From: Xanthomonas floridensis
Lineage (GTDB): Bacteria; Pseudomonadota; Gammaproteobacteria; Xanthomonadales; Xanthomonadaceae
Assembly: GCF_001642575.1 (NCBI RefSeq)
Contig: NZ_LXNG01000024.1
Location: 1 to 64,000 of the forward strand
Direction of reading: 5' to 3'
Length of the DNA stretch: 64,000 bases
Shown: positions 1 through 14,380 of the stretch, piece by piece
Layout: each line of letters begins with the position of its first letter
How positions within the stretch are numbered: position 1 is the stretch's first letter
Program-made: the position numbers and the translations under genes
Notes under the pieces: generated by a model
What the model saw: the letters and a program-made list of their open reading frames with translations, nothing else
What the model was told of the DNA's origin: nothing
Database searches by the model: none

Positions 1-128
1 TGCCGTGGGGAAGGTGTGCCTGTAGCAGGGGCAACACCGCGCACATGCGCCGGAAACGGCCAAAAACCGCAGGCCTGAGCGTCATTGGCGCGACCGATGC
101 GGCTTACCTCATCCTCCGATGGCGTTGT

Positions 129-227
129 TCAGACCTTCCCTAATTCGATCTCACGCAGCTCTCGAAGCGCGACTTCCGGATCTCTATACAAAAGTTTCTT
201 TGCCTCGTTGAGCCAGGCGCGATCCAT
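129..227 (-). CDS. possible 32-aa ORF or gene remnant
   Basis: A short frame starting at ATG 227 would encode a charged helical peptide (MDRAWLNEAKKLLYRDPEVA then LRELREIELGKV). An in-frame stop lies four codons upstream, so it is not the tail of a longer gene in this frame. It sits just downstream of gltD on the same strand, in DNA with lower GC than the surroundings. The composition looks protein-like, but I recognise no family. It may be a small gene, the remnant of a decayed gene, or chance. The rest of bases 1-244 shows nothing convincing. Confidence 0.25.
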   Translation of the reverse strand: MDRAWLNEAKKLLYRDPEVALRELREIELGKV

Positions 228-244
228 ATATGGCTCTCAACGAC

Positions 245-6329
<6,085 letters not shown>

Positions 6330-6532
6330 GTCTGCCTCTTAGCGATCTTGGGAGAGCGGCGACGACGTTGCAGCGCTCGATCCGTGGAGCGTTTCGAAGA
6401 GGTCACCGGATGATCGACTAGACCACAGTTGATGCGGTGCCGCAATACACCGTTACAGCTGCAACGAGAACCGCGCAAATCCCTTGCGGCAGCTGGCTTG
6501 GCGCCGCTCCGGCGAGCGGCGCCAGGCGCTGC
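6330..6532. promoter_or_regulatory. upstream region of gltB (203 nt)
   Basis: The non-coding gap between the gltB start and the stop of the I78 lipoprotein gene must contain the gltB promoter. I see no clear sigma-70 or sigma-54 consensus by eye. A GC-rich inverted repeat (GGCGCCGCTCC…GGCGAGCGGCGCC) at about 6500-6523 could serve as the terminator of the I78 gene or of antisense transcripts. Confidence 0.3.
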
Positions 6533-6913
6533 TCAGCCGCAGCGCACCGAGGTGACGACGTTCTTGGCATCCACTTCCAGATTCAGCCGCTCGCCGTTGA
6601 ATTCCATGGTCACCATCTGGCCGGGCTTGAGCACGCGTACCGACTTGGCGCCGGCATCGCTGCGAGCCTGCTCGCCGACGGCATCGGTGATGGGCTGGCC
6701 AACCAGCGACTGCACCTGGGTGGCGTCGCAGCTGCCGATCGGCGGCGCTTCGGGGGCCGCGTCGGGTGCAGGCGCAGAGGCCTGCTCGGCCGCGTGCTGG
6801 GCCTTGGCAGCGACGGCTTCCTGCTCGTCGGGTTGTGGCTTGTTGCAGGCACTCACTGCAGCCAGCACGACCAGGGAGCAAGTCAGACGGGCAATAGGCA
6901 GGACAGCGCGCAT
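6533..6913 (-). CDS. I78-family peptidase inhibitor lipoprotein
   Basis: Encodes a 126-aa lipoprotein precursor. A hydrophobic signal ends in the lipobox VSAC with Cys23, followed by an Ala/Pro/Gln-rich linker and a compact domain from Cys62 to Cys125. That domain shows the I78 inhibitor pattern: C-x-A near the start, VGQ, an Arg-rich middle, RVLKPGQMVTMEFNGERLNL, and a terminal RCG. I78 proteins inhibit serine proteases, and the two terminal Cys probably form a disulfide. ATG 6913 is chosen because it directly precedes the signal peptide. It is divergent from the topoisomerase IB gene. Confidence 0.8.
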   Translation of the reverse strand: MRAVLPIARLTCSLVVLAAVSACNKPQPDEQEAVAAKAQHAAEQASAPAPDAAPEAPPIGSCDATQVQSLVGQPITDAVGEQARSDAGAKSVRVLKPGQMVTMEFNGERLNLEVDAKNVVTSVRCG

Positions 6914-7058
6914 CGATGACTCCAGCAAAGGGGGATGCCCAAGCATAAGCACAATTTGCACAACCGGCATGGCTTGCGCACACGCCGTTGTCATTGCGTT
7001 GACATGGCCTAGTCCTGCCCGGCCCAACAATCGGCCGACCACCTTCAATGTGCATGCA

Positions 7059-8270
7059 ATGAAAGCCAAACGCGTCCTTCGCAACGCCGCCGTCGCGACC
7101 AGTCCTGCCGGCAAGCTCGCTGCTGTTACCGCCGGTGCAGCGGTGGCCACGGCTGCGGTGGCCACCGCTGCCGCCGTCGCACAGGCCAAGGCCACCGCGC
7201 GCGCGGCAGGGCTAACCTATGTCAACGACCAGCAGCCCGGCATCAGCCGGCGCAGGGCCGGCAAGAGCTTCAGCTACCGCAGTGCGGACGGGCAGCGCAT
7301 TGCCGATGCCGATACCTTGCAGCGCATCCGCGCGCTGGCCATCCCACCGGCCTATACCGAGGTGTGGATCTGCGCCAAACCCAATGGCCACCTGCAGGCC
7401 ACCGGGCGCGACGCGCGCCGCCGCAAGCAATACCGCTATCACGCCGACTGGGCGCAGGTGCGTGGCGAAGGCAAGTTCGAGCGGGTGATCGCCTTCGGCA
7501 CGGCCCTGCCCAAGTTGCGCCGGCGCCTGCGACGCGATCTGGCACTGCCCGGCTTTCCGCGCGAGAAGGTGCTGGCCATCGTGGTCGCGCTGCTGGCCGA
7601 CACCCTGGTGCGCGTGGGCAATGCCGAATATGCGCGTAGCAATCGCTCGTATGGACTCACCACGCTGCGCAACCGGCACATGGAATTTCTCAAGGGCGGC
7701 CGCGCCCGGCTGAAATTCCGCGGCAAGAGCGGGCAGGAGCACGACATCGAAGTGGACGACAAGCACTTGGTCAAACTGATCCGGCAATGCCAGCAGTTAC
7801 CGGGGCAATCGCTGTTTCAATACCGCGACGACGACGGCACCCTGCAGCCGGTGGACTCGGGCGAGGTCAACGACTACCTGCGCGAGGCGATGGGCGAGGA
7901 TTTCACCGCCAAGGATTTCCGCACCTGGGGCGGCACGTTGGCCGCATTGCAGCGCCTGGCCCGGCTGCCGCTGCCCGAGCGCAGCAGCGAACGTGCGCTC
8001 AAGCAGGTGCAGAACGATGTCATCCGCGAGGTGGCCGATGCCTTGGGCAATACGCCCTCGGTGTGCCGCAAGGCCTATATCGATCCCTGCGTGTTCGAGG
8101 GCTGGCGCGCCGGGCAATTGCAGGCGATGGCCAGCGGCGTGCGCGGCGAGCGGCAGTGGGAAGCGGCCACGCTGCGCTTTTTGACCGACTCGCGCAGCAA
8201 GCAACGCAAGGCCAACAAGCCAGGCAATGCGGTCACGCCCAAGCCCGGCCGCCGTCAGCGGGCGGCGTGA
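7059..8270 (+). CDS. DNA topoisomerase IB
   Basis: Encodes 403 aa, resembling poxvirus-type bacterial topoisomerase IB, which relaxes supercoils through a 3'-phosphotyrosyl intermediate. The catalytic Tyr is Tyr340 in VCRKAYIDP. Other active-site candidates are Arg185 in RVGNAEYAR and Lys223 in FRGKSG. The first 50 residues are an unusual Ala/Val/Thr-rich stretch (AAVATAAVATAAAVAQAKA) with Lys/Arg, ahead of the conserved GLTYVNDQQPGISRRRAGKSF region. ATG 7059 is the only ATG in frame near the homology start. It is convergent with mlaA. Confidence 0.93.
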   Translation: MKAKRVLRNAAVATSPAGKLAAVTAGAAVATAAVATAAAVAQAKATARAAGLTYVNDQQPGISRRRAGKSFSYRSADGQRIADADTLQRIRALAIPPAYTEVWICAKPNGHLQATGRDARRRKQYRYHADWAQVRGEGKFERVIAFGTALPKLRRRLRRDLALPGFPREKVLAIVVALLADTLVRVGNAEYARSNRSYGLTTLRNRHMEFLKGGRARLKFRGKSGQEHDIEVDDKHLVKLIRQCQQLPGQSLFQYRDDDGTLQPVDSGEVNDYLREAMGEDFTAKDFRTWGGTLAALQRLARLPLPERSSERALKQVQNDVIREVADALGNTPSVCRKAYIDPCVFEGWRAGQLQAMASGVRGERQWEAATLRFLTDSRSKQRKANKPGNAVTPKPGRRQRAA

Positions 8271-8318
8271 TGCTGCGGTTCTTTACGAGAACGCGGGTGA
8301 AGTCGTTGGGAGCCACAG

Positions 8319-8344
8319 GCAGCTTGCCCTGAATGGCAAGCTGC
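8319..8344. terminator. hairpin between convergent topoisomerase IB and mlaA
   Basis: GCAGCTTGCC and GGCAAGCTGC form a perfect 10-bp stem around a 6-nt loop, centred between two genes whose 3' ends face each other. There is no long T-run on either side, so it is a candidate bidirectional hairpin terminator and not a textbook intrinsic one. Confidence 0.5.
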
Positions 8345-8402
8345 TGATCCAGCGCGTGAACGCGTACGCTGAGTTACCACGCACGCAGCGTGCTGGCGGC
8401 AA

Positions 8403-9329
8403 TCAATCATCTGCAATCTGCTTCTGGCGGCGCTGTGCCCAGGCATCGCGCACGAAGGTGTAATCGTCCGCGGCATCGCGTCGTATCGTGTCCATCGGCA
8501 ACATCCGTGCGCGTCCATCGGTGAGTTGCAGGCCGATCAGGGAATTGGCAACGCGCGCATTGTTCATATAGTTGATCGGCGTCAGCTGCTGGTCGGCGAC
8601 GCGACCAAAGGTATCGCGCACCGTGCCTGGCCCCAGGATCGGCATTACGAAGTAGCGCGAGTTGTCCCAGCCCCAGGCTGCGAAGGCCTGACCCACGTCT
8701 TCGCTATACCGCGGCATGCCAAAGCGCGTGGCAGGGTCGAACAGGCCAGCTACGCCAATAGTGCTGTTGACGAGGAACCGCCCCAGTGATTGCCCCGCCT
8801 TGCCAGGATGGCCTTGCAGCAACTGGCTGACCGCGGTTCCAGGTTGCCCGAAGTTGGAGAAGAGATTGCGCACGCCGGTCTTGACCGGCCTGGGCGTGAC
8901 CTTGTCGTATGCCACCGCCAGTGGACGGAACACGACCCTGTCGGCACCGCGGTTGAACGCGTGAATCTTGCGGTTGTACGCCTCCCATGGGTCTCGGACA
9001 GCTGCGACGGGGTAGAGCGCCTGGGCATCGCGCTCGGGAGCGTTAGCGGGATTGACCGATGCAGACACGGCAGGGTCCGTGCGTGCTACATCTGGCGAGG
9101 CGGATGTCACATTATCGTCAGTCTCGTGACGAATGGTGCTGTCTACCGCCACCACCGGCTGATCGATCTGGTCTGGCATCGGCTGCGAGGCTGGTGGCAT
9201 CACCAGTGTCGCCGTCGGTGCCGGGCCGATGGACGTCGGCACCGATGTGTGTTTTGCGGCGGGGCGGCTCGCGCAGGCCGATAGCAACAGCAGCGTGCAG
9301 GCAGCCGCCAGGTAACGGGGAATCGTCAT
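8403..9329 (-). CDS. mlaA: MlaA (VacJ) family phospholipid-trafficking lipoprotein
   Basis: Encodes a 308-aa outer-membrane lipoprotein precursor: signal peptide with lipobox LLLSAC (Cys19), a roughly 75-residue low-complexity linker, then the MlaA domain from DPWEAYNRKIHAFNRGADR onward. The domain contains the family-typical segments VRNLFSNFGQPG, FLVNSTIGVAGLFDPA and PILGPGTVRDTFG. MlaA removes mislocalised phospholipids from the outer leaflet and passes them to the Mla pathway. The rest of the Mla system is not in this window. The linker is longer than in E. coli MlaA. It is followed by other envelope-lipid genes. Confidence 0.93.
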   Translation of the reverse strand: MTIPRYLAAACTLLLLSACASRPAAKHTSVPTSIGPAPTATLVMPPASQPMPDQIDQPVVAVDSTIRHETDDNVTSASPDVARTDPAVSASVNPANAPERDAQALYPVAAVRDPWEAYNRKIHAFNRGADRVVFRPLAVAYDKVTPRPVKTGVRNLFSNFGQPGTAVSQLLQGHPGKAGQSLGRFLVNSTIGVAGLFDPATRFGMPRYSEDVGQAFAAWGWDNSRYFVMPILGPGTVRDTFGRVADQQLTPINYMNNARVANSLIGLQLTDGRARMLPMDTIRRDAADDYTFVRDAWAQRRQKQIADD

Positions 9330-9404
9330 TGCATGGTCCTTGAAGGGTGAAGTGATGCAAGGGATGGGGCGTCCGACACAACCGAAACCAGCTGCGTAAC
9401 CGCT

Positions 9405-9617
9405 CTATGCGATCAGGCGGCACATGTATGACCACAGCAATGGGCCGGCCCACAACGCAGCGACTGCGCCGCCGGCAATGCCCGTCATCCAGCGCAGTTG
9501 CGTCAGCCGCCGGCGCCTGGCGTGGTGATGCTGCAGGTCCGGCAGGTCGTGCCATGCCTGCCGATTGCTGGTGGGCGATGGCCGCCGTGAGAGAGTGGAA
9601 GTGCGTTGGGAAAACAT
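9405..9617 (-). CDS. small membrane protein of unknown function
   Basis: Encodes 70 aa from ATG 9617, preceded by a good ribosome site (CGGAGCGCAGC before ATG). The N-terminal half is polar and basic (LQHHHARRRRLTQLRW). The C-terminal end is one predicted membrane helix (MTGIAGGAVAALWAGPLLWSYM). It lies 75 nt upstream of mlaA on the same strand, so it may be co-transcribed with it. I recognise no family; the frame is open 25 codons further upstream, but the ATG at 9617 has the better ribosome site. Confidence 0.5.
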   Translation of the reverse strand: MFSQRTSTLSRRPSPTSNRQAWHDLPDLQHHHARRRRLTQLRWMTGIAGGAVAALWAGPLLWSYMCRLIA

Positions 9618-10124
9618 GCTGCGCTCCGAAGAGAGAAGGCTGCAGTCGGCCGACACTGCACCGGCATCTGGCGAGCGACCAGATGGAGGCAAGCACCGGG
9701 TTGGGGCACTGCAGCGCGGTTGCTGGAAGCGATCCTATGGATTCGCTGCGTATCGCGTTTTAAGAGTTTTTTGATCGCCCGCCACCGGTAGGTATGCGTT
9801 CACGAATCCCCTGCGACGAACGGGCGCCGGACGGCCCGATCCACGACGGCATGGACGCGATGGGTGAGGCGTGGGTGGTAGCGCTGCTGCGCCGCTGTGC
9901 GGGAGTCGCGTCAGGCGCATGGACGACGCGCAGCACTGCCGGAAATACGCTTCATTCCGATGTGCCGCCAAAACCCCAGGCCCCGATTTGCGCGCCCGGG
10001 TCAGCGCCGTGCGTGGTTCCATCGCCGTGCGTACGCACGGCCATCGATGCTGGCGCAGGGACAGGCAAAGGGCGCAATCAGCCAGGTGAACGACCTCATC
10101 ACTGCAGCGGAACACCTCTACCGG
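9618..10124. other. 507-nt stretch without a convincing gene
   Basis: Overlapping short frames exist on both strands (for example 9735-10115 on the minus strand), but all have Cys/Arg/Pro-rich shadow composition and no recognisable domain or good ribosome site. The stretch probably holds the promoter of the small membrane protein/mlaA unit and the 3' region of the DedA gene. Confidence 0.4.
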
Positions 10125-10733
10125 CTAGACGTTCACCGACGTGGCACGTGACTTCTTGCGTATCGAAAAGAACACCACGCACTCCAGTGCGACCAGCGCT
10201 GCGGCGATCACCATGCCGGTGACCAGCGGATCGTGTCCGGTTCCGCGCAGGCAGAAGCCCACCAGCAGAAAGCACGCGTTGTAGCCGGCAATTCCAAGTG
10301 CTGCGGCCAGCAGAAAGGTCCAGAAGCGCACCCGGATCACGCCAGCCGGCAATGCCAGATAGATCCGCGCCACCGGGATCGCCTGGCCGGCCAGCGTGGC
10401 CCGGAAATCGTTGCGTCGATAAGACAGCGCAAGGCGGTCGTAAGTCGCAATGCGCAGGAACGCGAAGCGCCCATAGTTGAGCACCAGGGTGCGCACGCGA
10501 TCGTTGCCGAGCGCGCGGCCGATTTCGTACCAGCTGACCGTCGCCAGCAACGATCCGGTCACGCTGATACCCCAGACCGCCAGCAGCGACGGCACCCCAT
10601 CGGCAGTCATGCCGATCACCATCAGCATCAGATAGGACGGCACCACCGGGATGAATTTCTCGATGTAGGACATTGCCAGCACGCCTGGCAGGCCGAAGCT
10701 CAACACCAGCGTCAATACGTCGTTGGTCTGCAT
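10125..10733 (-). CDS. DedA-family membrane protein
   Basis: Encodes 202 aa with several hydrophobic helices and the DedA/SNARE-associated domain. Family-typical pieces are SYIEKFIPVVPSYLML near the N-terminus and GQAIPVARIYLALPAGVIRVRFWTFL in the middle (Gly…Pro-x-x-Arg…PAG). DedA proteins are inner-membrane transporters, some of which flip undecaprenyl phosphate or phospholipid. It starts at ATG 10733, only 5 nt after the methyltransferase stop, so it is translationally coupled to that gene. Confidence 0.88.
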   Translation of the reverse strand: MQTNDVLTLVLSFGLPGVLAMSYIEKFIPVVPSYLMLMVIGMTADGVPSLLAVWGISVTGSLLATVSWYEIGRALGNDRVRTLVLNYGRFAFLRIATYDRLALSYRRNDFRATLAGQAIPVARIYLALPAGVIRVRFWTFLLAAALGIAGYNACFLLVGFCLRGTGHDPLVTGMVIAAALVALECVVFFSIRKKSRATSVNV

Positions 10734-10738
10734 GGCGG

Positions 10739-11317
10739 CTAGCGCGTGCAGGTGCGGCGTTGCAGACGATAGGTCGTCGCTGGCGGAATGTTCCAATAAG
10801 TCCGCCCGATCTTGACCGCCTCCAGATCGAGCGCGTCGAGAACATGCGCCGGCACCGAGCATTTGAGGCCATAGGTAAACAGATACATGCATCCACCCGG
10901 CTTGAGATGCATGAAGGCACCACGCACGATGGCGGCCACCTGATGCGCACGCATGTTCAAGAAGCCAAGACCGCAGACCACTGCATCGACGCAGGCCCCA
11001 TCGAAACGGGGTAACGCTTCCAGATCGGAAACGTCCATCTGCAACACTGTCGCGTGCGGGAAGCGGCGCGCGAGCAACGATGAGAACGTCTGGTTGTATT
11101 CGAGCAGAAACAGGTTCTTTTCGCGCACACCCTTGTCGAGCATCGACTGGGTGAATGCCCCGGTACCGGGGCCAAGTTCGAGAACACGCCCGGTACGTTC
11201 CGAGAGCTCGGAGGTGATGCTGGAGGCGAGTGCGGGCCCGGAGGGAAGGATTGCGGCAACCGAGCAGGGAGCGGCGATCCATTCGCGAAAAAAAGAAGCC
11301 ATATACGAACGTGCCAT
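10739..11317 (-). CDS. class I SAM methyltransferase, PmtA-like phospholipid N-methyltransferase
   Basis: Encodes 192 aa. SAM-binding motif I is VLELGPGTGAFT, followed by LLEYNQTFSSLLARRFP and a VLQMDVSDL acidic loop. This pattern and the short length fit the bacterial PmtA group that methylates phosphatidylethanolamine. RNA dimethyladenosine transferases share the fold and are the main alternative. The protein has an N-terminal amphipathic segment (MARSYMASFFREWIAAP) that could bind membranes. It is followed after 5 nt by the DedA gene, and this pairing with mlaA nearby supports a membrane-lipid role. Confidence 0.7.
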   Translation of the reverse strand: MARSYMASFFREWIAAPCSVAAILPSGPALASSITSELSERTGRVLELGPGTGAFTQSMLDKGVREKNLFLLEYNQTFSSLLARRFPHATVLQMDVSDLEALPRFDGACVDAVVCGLGFLNMRAHQVAAIVRGAFMHLKPGGCMYLFTYGLKCSVPAHVLDALDLEAVKIGRTYWNIPPATTYRLQRRTCTR

Positions 11318-11736
11318 CTATCCTCACAGCGTTGAAAGAGTTGAGCGCAATCTGCGGGACACAATCGCCATCCATTCGATGGTGACACGCATTCGGCACC
11401 ACAACGCTAAGGCGCCAATCTGTCCGCAGTCTGTCGTTAATGCCGGACCATGGTCGGAAATTCAGCCACGCATCAGCATCGACCGCATGACGGCAATGCT
11501 GTATCGACTCGACCCTTGCGACTGCGCGAGACAACCCACGTTGCAAGTGATCGCTGGCTGACGTTGGCTGAATGCACTGCGCAACGGTGAACTGAGCACG
11601 GTCGCAGACAGGCTATCGACAGACAGCGCTGCCAGCATGCGTGGCAATCACTTCCTTCCCCGTGTTGCCGCACTGCCGCCGCGCCATGTATGGAGGCGGG
11701 GCGCGTTGCTGCCGCACAACGATCCATGAGAACACG
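11318..11736. promoter_or_regulatory. divergent intergenic region (419 nt)
   Basis: Lies between the methyltransferase gene (leftward) and the NodT-macAB operon (rightward), so it must hold both promoters. I see no convincing gene in it and cannot name a clear promoter consensus. Confidence 0.4.
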
Positions 11737-13122
11737 ATGAGACTTTCAGCCAGCATCGCTTCGGCGATGGCATTGCTGGTGCTGTGTGGCTGCGCCAACC
11801 TGGCGCCGCGCTACGTGCGGCCATCGCCGCACATCCCGCAACCGCAAGCGACCTCCGAAGAGCGCTTCGCGGCCAAGGCGCTGGGCGAGGTGTTCGTCAA
11901 TCCGCGCTTGCGCGATACTGTGGCGCTGGCACTGGAGCGCAATCAGGACCTGGCGCTTGCAATGCTCAATGTGCAACGCGCCAGGGCCAGCTACCGGGTG
12001 CGTGATGCTGAGACGCTGCCGACAGTGACGGTGGACGGAACCGTCGCCGATGCCAGCCATCAGCAACCGCAACTTTCGGCCTCGCTCGGATTTGCCAGCT
12101 ATGAGCTGGATTTCTTTGGACGGGTGAAAAATCTCAAACAAGCGGCCCTGCAGGATGTGCTGCGAAGCGACGAGGACCGACGCAGTGCCTCGCTGAGCCT
12201 GATCGCCGAAGTGGCCACTGCATGGCTGAGGCTGGACGCGGACCAGCAGCGCTTTGCGCTGGTGAGCAAGAGCGCGGGCAATCTGCAACGGGTGTACGAG
12301 TTGACGCTGGCCCGTTACAACCAGGGTGCGGTCAGTGGGCTGGAGTTGGCGCAGGCGGACACCGCGTTGGCGCAGATTGGCGCCGAGCAGGCTGGCCTGG
12401 ACGCGCAACTCCAGCAGGACCGCAATGCGCTGACCCTGCTGGCCGGCGTCGAGGTGCCCGAGACGCTGTTACCCGATACCCACGCGCGTGGCGATGCAGC
12501 GCTATCGCTCAACGGTCCGTTGCCGGCCGGTGTTCCCTCCTCATTGCTGCTGCGTCGCCCCGATGTCATGGCCGCAGAGCATGCGTTGATCGGCGCCAAT
12601 GCCAACATCGGCGTTGCGCGTGCGCGGTTCTTTCCCCGCATCGCCTTGACCGGCAGCTATGGCACTGCCAGCACGGCGTTGTCCACGCTGCTTGGCGCAG
12701 GTAGCTGGAACATCGCCAGCGCCGCCGCGTTGCCGCTGTTCGATCACGGCGCCAACCGCGCCAATCTGAAGGTGACCGAGCTCGATACTCAGATAGCCCA
12801 GGCGCAGTATCAGAAGACACTGCAGACCGCGTTTCGCGATGTGGCCGATGCGTTGGCCATCGGTCGCAGTATTGCCGGGCGACTGCAGGCACAGACGCAA
12901 CTGATCGATGCCGCCAGCAAGCAGGCGCGCATCGCCGCCGCCAGATACGAGCGCGGACAGACCGGGTTGGTGGACCTGTTGAATGCGCAGCGAGCGTTGT
13001 ATGCGGCGCAGCAGGGCGGACTGGACACCACGCTGCTGCGCGACAGCAACCTGGTGACCGCCTATCGCGTGCTGGGTGGCGAATGGATGCAGGTACCCAC
13101 GCCGGGAGGTAGCACGCCGTGA
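11737..13122 (+). CDS. NodT-family outer-membrane efflux lipoprotein (TolC-like)
   Basis: Encodes 461 aa with a lipoprotein signal (Cys19 in LVLCGCA) and two outer-membrane efflux repeats. Recognisable pieces are RYVRPSPHIPQP at the N-terminus, LARYNQGAVSGLELAQADTALAQ in the first repeat and RYERGQTGLVDLLNAQRALYAAQQ in the second. Such proteins form the trimeric channel-tunnel of tripartite pumps. ATG 11737 directly precedes the signal peptide. Its stop overlaps the macA start (GTGA), so it is the first gene of a complete NodT-MacA-MacB operon. Confidence 0.93.
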   Translation: MRLSASIASAMALLVLCGCANLAPRYVRPSPHIPQPQATSEERFAAKALGEVFVNPRLRDTVALALERNQDLALAMLNVQRARASYRVRDAETLPTVTVDGTVADASHQQPQLSASLGFASYELDFFGRVKNLKQAALQDVLRSDEDRRSASLSLIAEVATAWLRLDADQQRFALVSKSAGNLQRVYELTLARYNQGAVSGLELAQADTALAQIGAEQAGLDAQLQQDRNALTLLAGVEVPETLLPDTHARGDAALSLNGPLPAGVPSSLLLRRPDVMAAEHALIGANANIGVARARFFPRIALTGSYGTASTALSTLLGAGSWNIASAAALPLFDHGANRANLKVTELDTQIAQAQYQKTLQTAFRDVADALAIGRSIAGRLQAQTQLIDAASKQARIAAARYERGQTGLVDLLNAQRALYAAQQGGLDTTLLRDSNLVTAYRVLGGEWMQVPTPGGSTP

Positions 13123-14309
13123 GCCGCTCGATGCCGTGGTTGCAGCGCCTGGGGCGCTACCGTTGGTGGTTGATCGTTGCTGCATTGCTGTTGGTGGGCT
13201 GGCTGGTAAAGGTGCAGTTCCTTACGCCACCGAGCGCACCGCAGGTGGCCAGCTCGGCAGTGGTGCTTGGGGATATCGAAGAGACGGTGCTGGCGACCGG
13301 CAAAATCAACGCCTCGCAGTTGGTGAGCGTTGGCGCGCAGGTCACCGGCCAGGTGGTGGCACTGCACGTCAAACTCGGAGACTCGGTCAAGAAAGGGCAG
13401 CCGATCGCCGAGATCGACGCGTTGCCGCAGCAGAACGCGCTGCGCACCGCGCAGGCGCAAGTGCGCAGCGCGGACGCCAGGTTGACCGCACGGTTGGCGA
13501 GCCTGCGTCAGGCCATCCTGGCAGACCGTCGCCAGCGTGCATTGATGGCCGACGATGCGGTGGCCAGGGTCGACGCCGAGGCGGCGGAAGCTGCACTGGC
13601 GACGGTGCGTGCGGATATCGAGGCATTACGCGCGGAGCGCGAGCAAGCCACGATTGCGGCAAGCACTGCCGAACTCAATCTGAGCTACACCCGCGTGGTG
13701 GCGCCGATGGATGGCGAGGTGGTGGCCATCGTCACCGAGCAGGGGCAGACGGTGAACGCCAACCAGAGCGCACCGACCATCATCAAGCTCGCACGTCTGG
13801 ACACCATGACGGTCAAGGCGCAGATCTCCGAAGCCGATGTCACCCGGGTGTCGGCCGGGATGGGGGTCTATTTCACCCTGCTGGGCGACTCCGATACCCG
13901 CTATCGGGCGGTGCTGTCTGCGCTGGAGCCTGGCCCGACCACGATCACCAGCGATGCCACCGGCGTATCGACAGGCCAGGCAACCAGCGCCGGTAACAAC
14001 GCGGTGTACTTCAATGGCATCTTCGATGTGCCCAATCCGCAGCGCATCCTGCGCATCGACATGACTGCGCAGACCACGATCGTGCTGGCGCGCGCTCGCG
14101 CTGCACGCCTGATCCCCAGTGGTGCGCTGGGCGAGCGGACTGCCGATGGGAGCTACGTGGTCCATGTGCTGACCGCCAGTGGTGAGCGGCAGGTGCGGCG
14201 CATTCGTGTGGGGCTCAATAACCGCATCAACGCGCAGGTGATCGCAGGCCTTGAACTGGGCGAGAAGGTGATCACCAGCGACCTCGATACGCCTGTGCAG
14301 ACGCCTTGA
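13119..14309 (+). CDS. macA: MacA-like periplasmic adaptor of an ABC efflux pump
   Basis: Encodes 396 aa starting at GTG 13119, overlapping the previous stop by 4 nt. One N-terminal membrane anchor (about residues 16-32) is followed by the HlyD/biotinyl-lipoyl half-motifs (VGAQVTGQVVALHVKLGDSVKKGQPIAEID), a coiled-coil hairpin, and the second lipoyl half (LNLSYTRVVAPMDGEVV). It links the inner-membrane MacB to the outer-membrane channel. The exported substrate cannot be deduced from sequence; macrolides, peptides and siderophores are known for the family. Confidence 0.9.
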   Translation: MSRSMPWLQRLGRYRWWLIVAALLLVGWLVKVQFLTPPSAPQVASSAVVLGDIEETVLATGKINASQLVSVGAQVTGQVVALHVKLGDSVKKGQPIAEIDALPQQNALRTAQAQVRSADARLTARLASLRQAILADRRQRALMADDAVARVDAEAAEAALATVRADIEALRAEREQATIAASTAELNLSYTRVVAPMDGEVVAIVTEQGQTVNANQSAPTIIKLARLDTMTVKAQISEADVTRVSAGMGVYFTLLGDSDTRYRAVLSALEPGPTTITSDATGVSTGQATSAGNNAVYFNGIFDVPNPQRILRIDMTAQTTIVLARARAARLIPSGALGERTADGSYVVHVLTASGERQVRRIRVGLNNRINAQVIAGLELGEKVITSDLDTPVQTP

Positions 14310-14380
14310 TGCGTCGCCGTACCGGAACGGGCAGGCGCGCATCTAACGCCTGTCCCCGATCATCCACTGGAGCCTGAGTC

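Noticed and set aside
9735-10115. 126-codon minus-strand frame in the gap before the small membrane protein
   Set aside because: Cys/Arg/Pro-rich composition without domain, helix pattern or good ribosome site.
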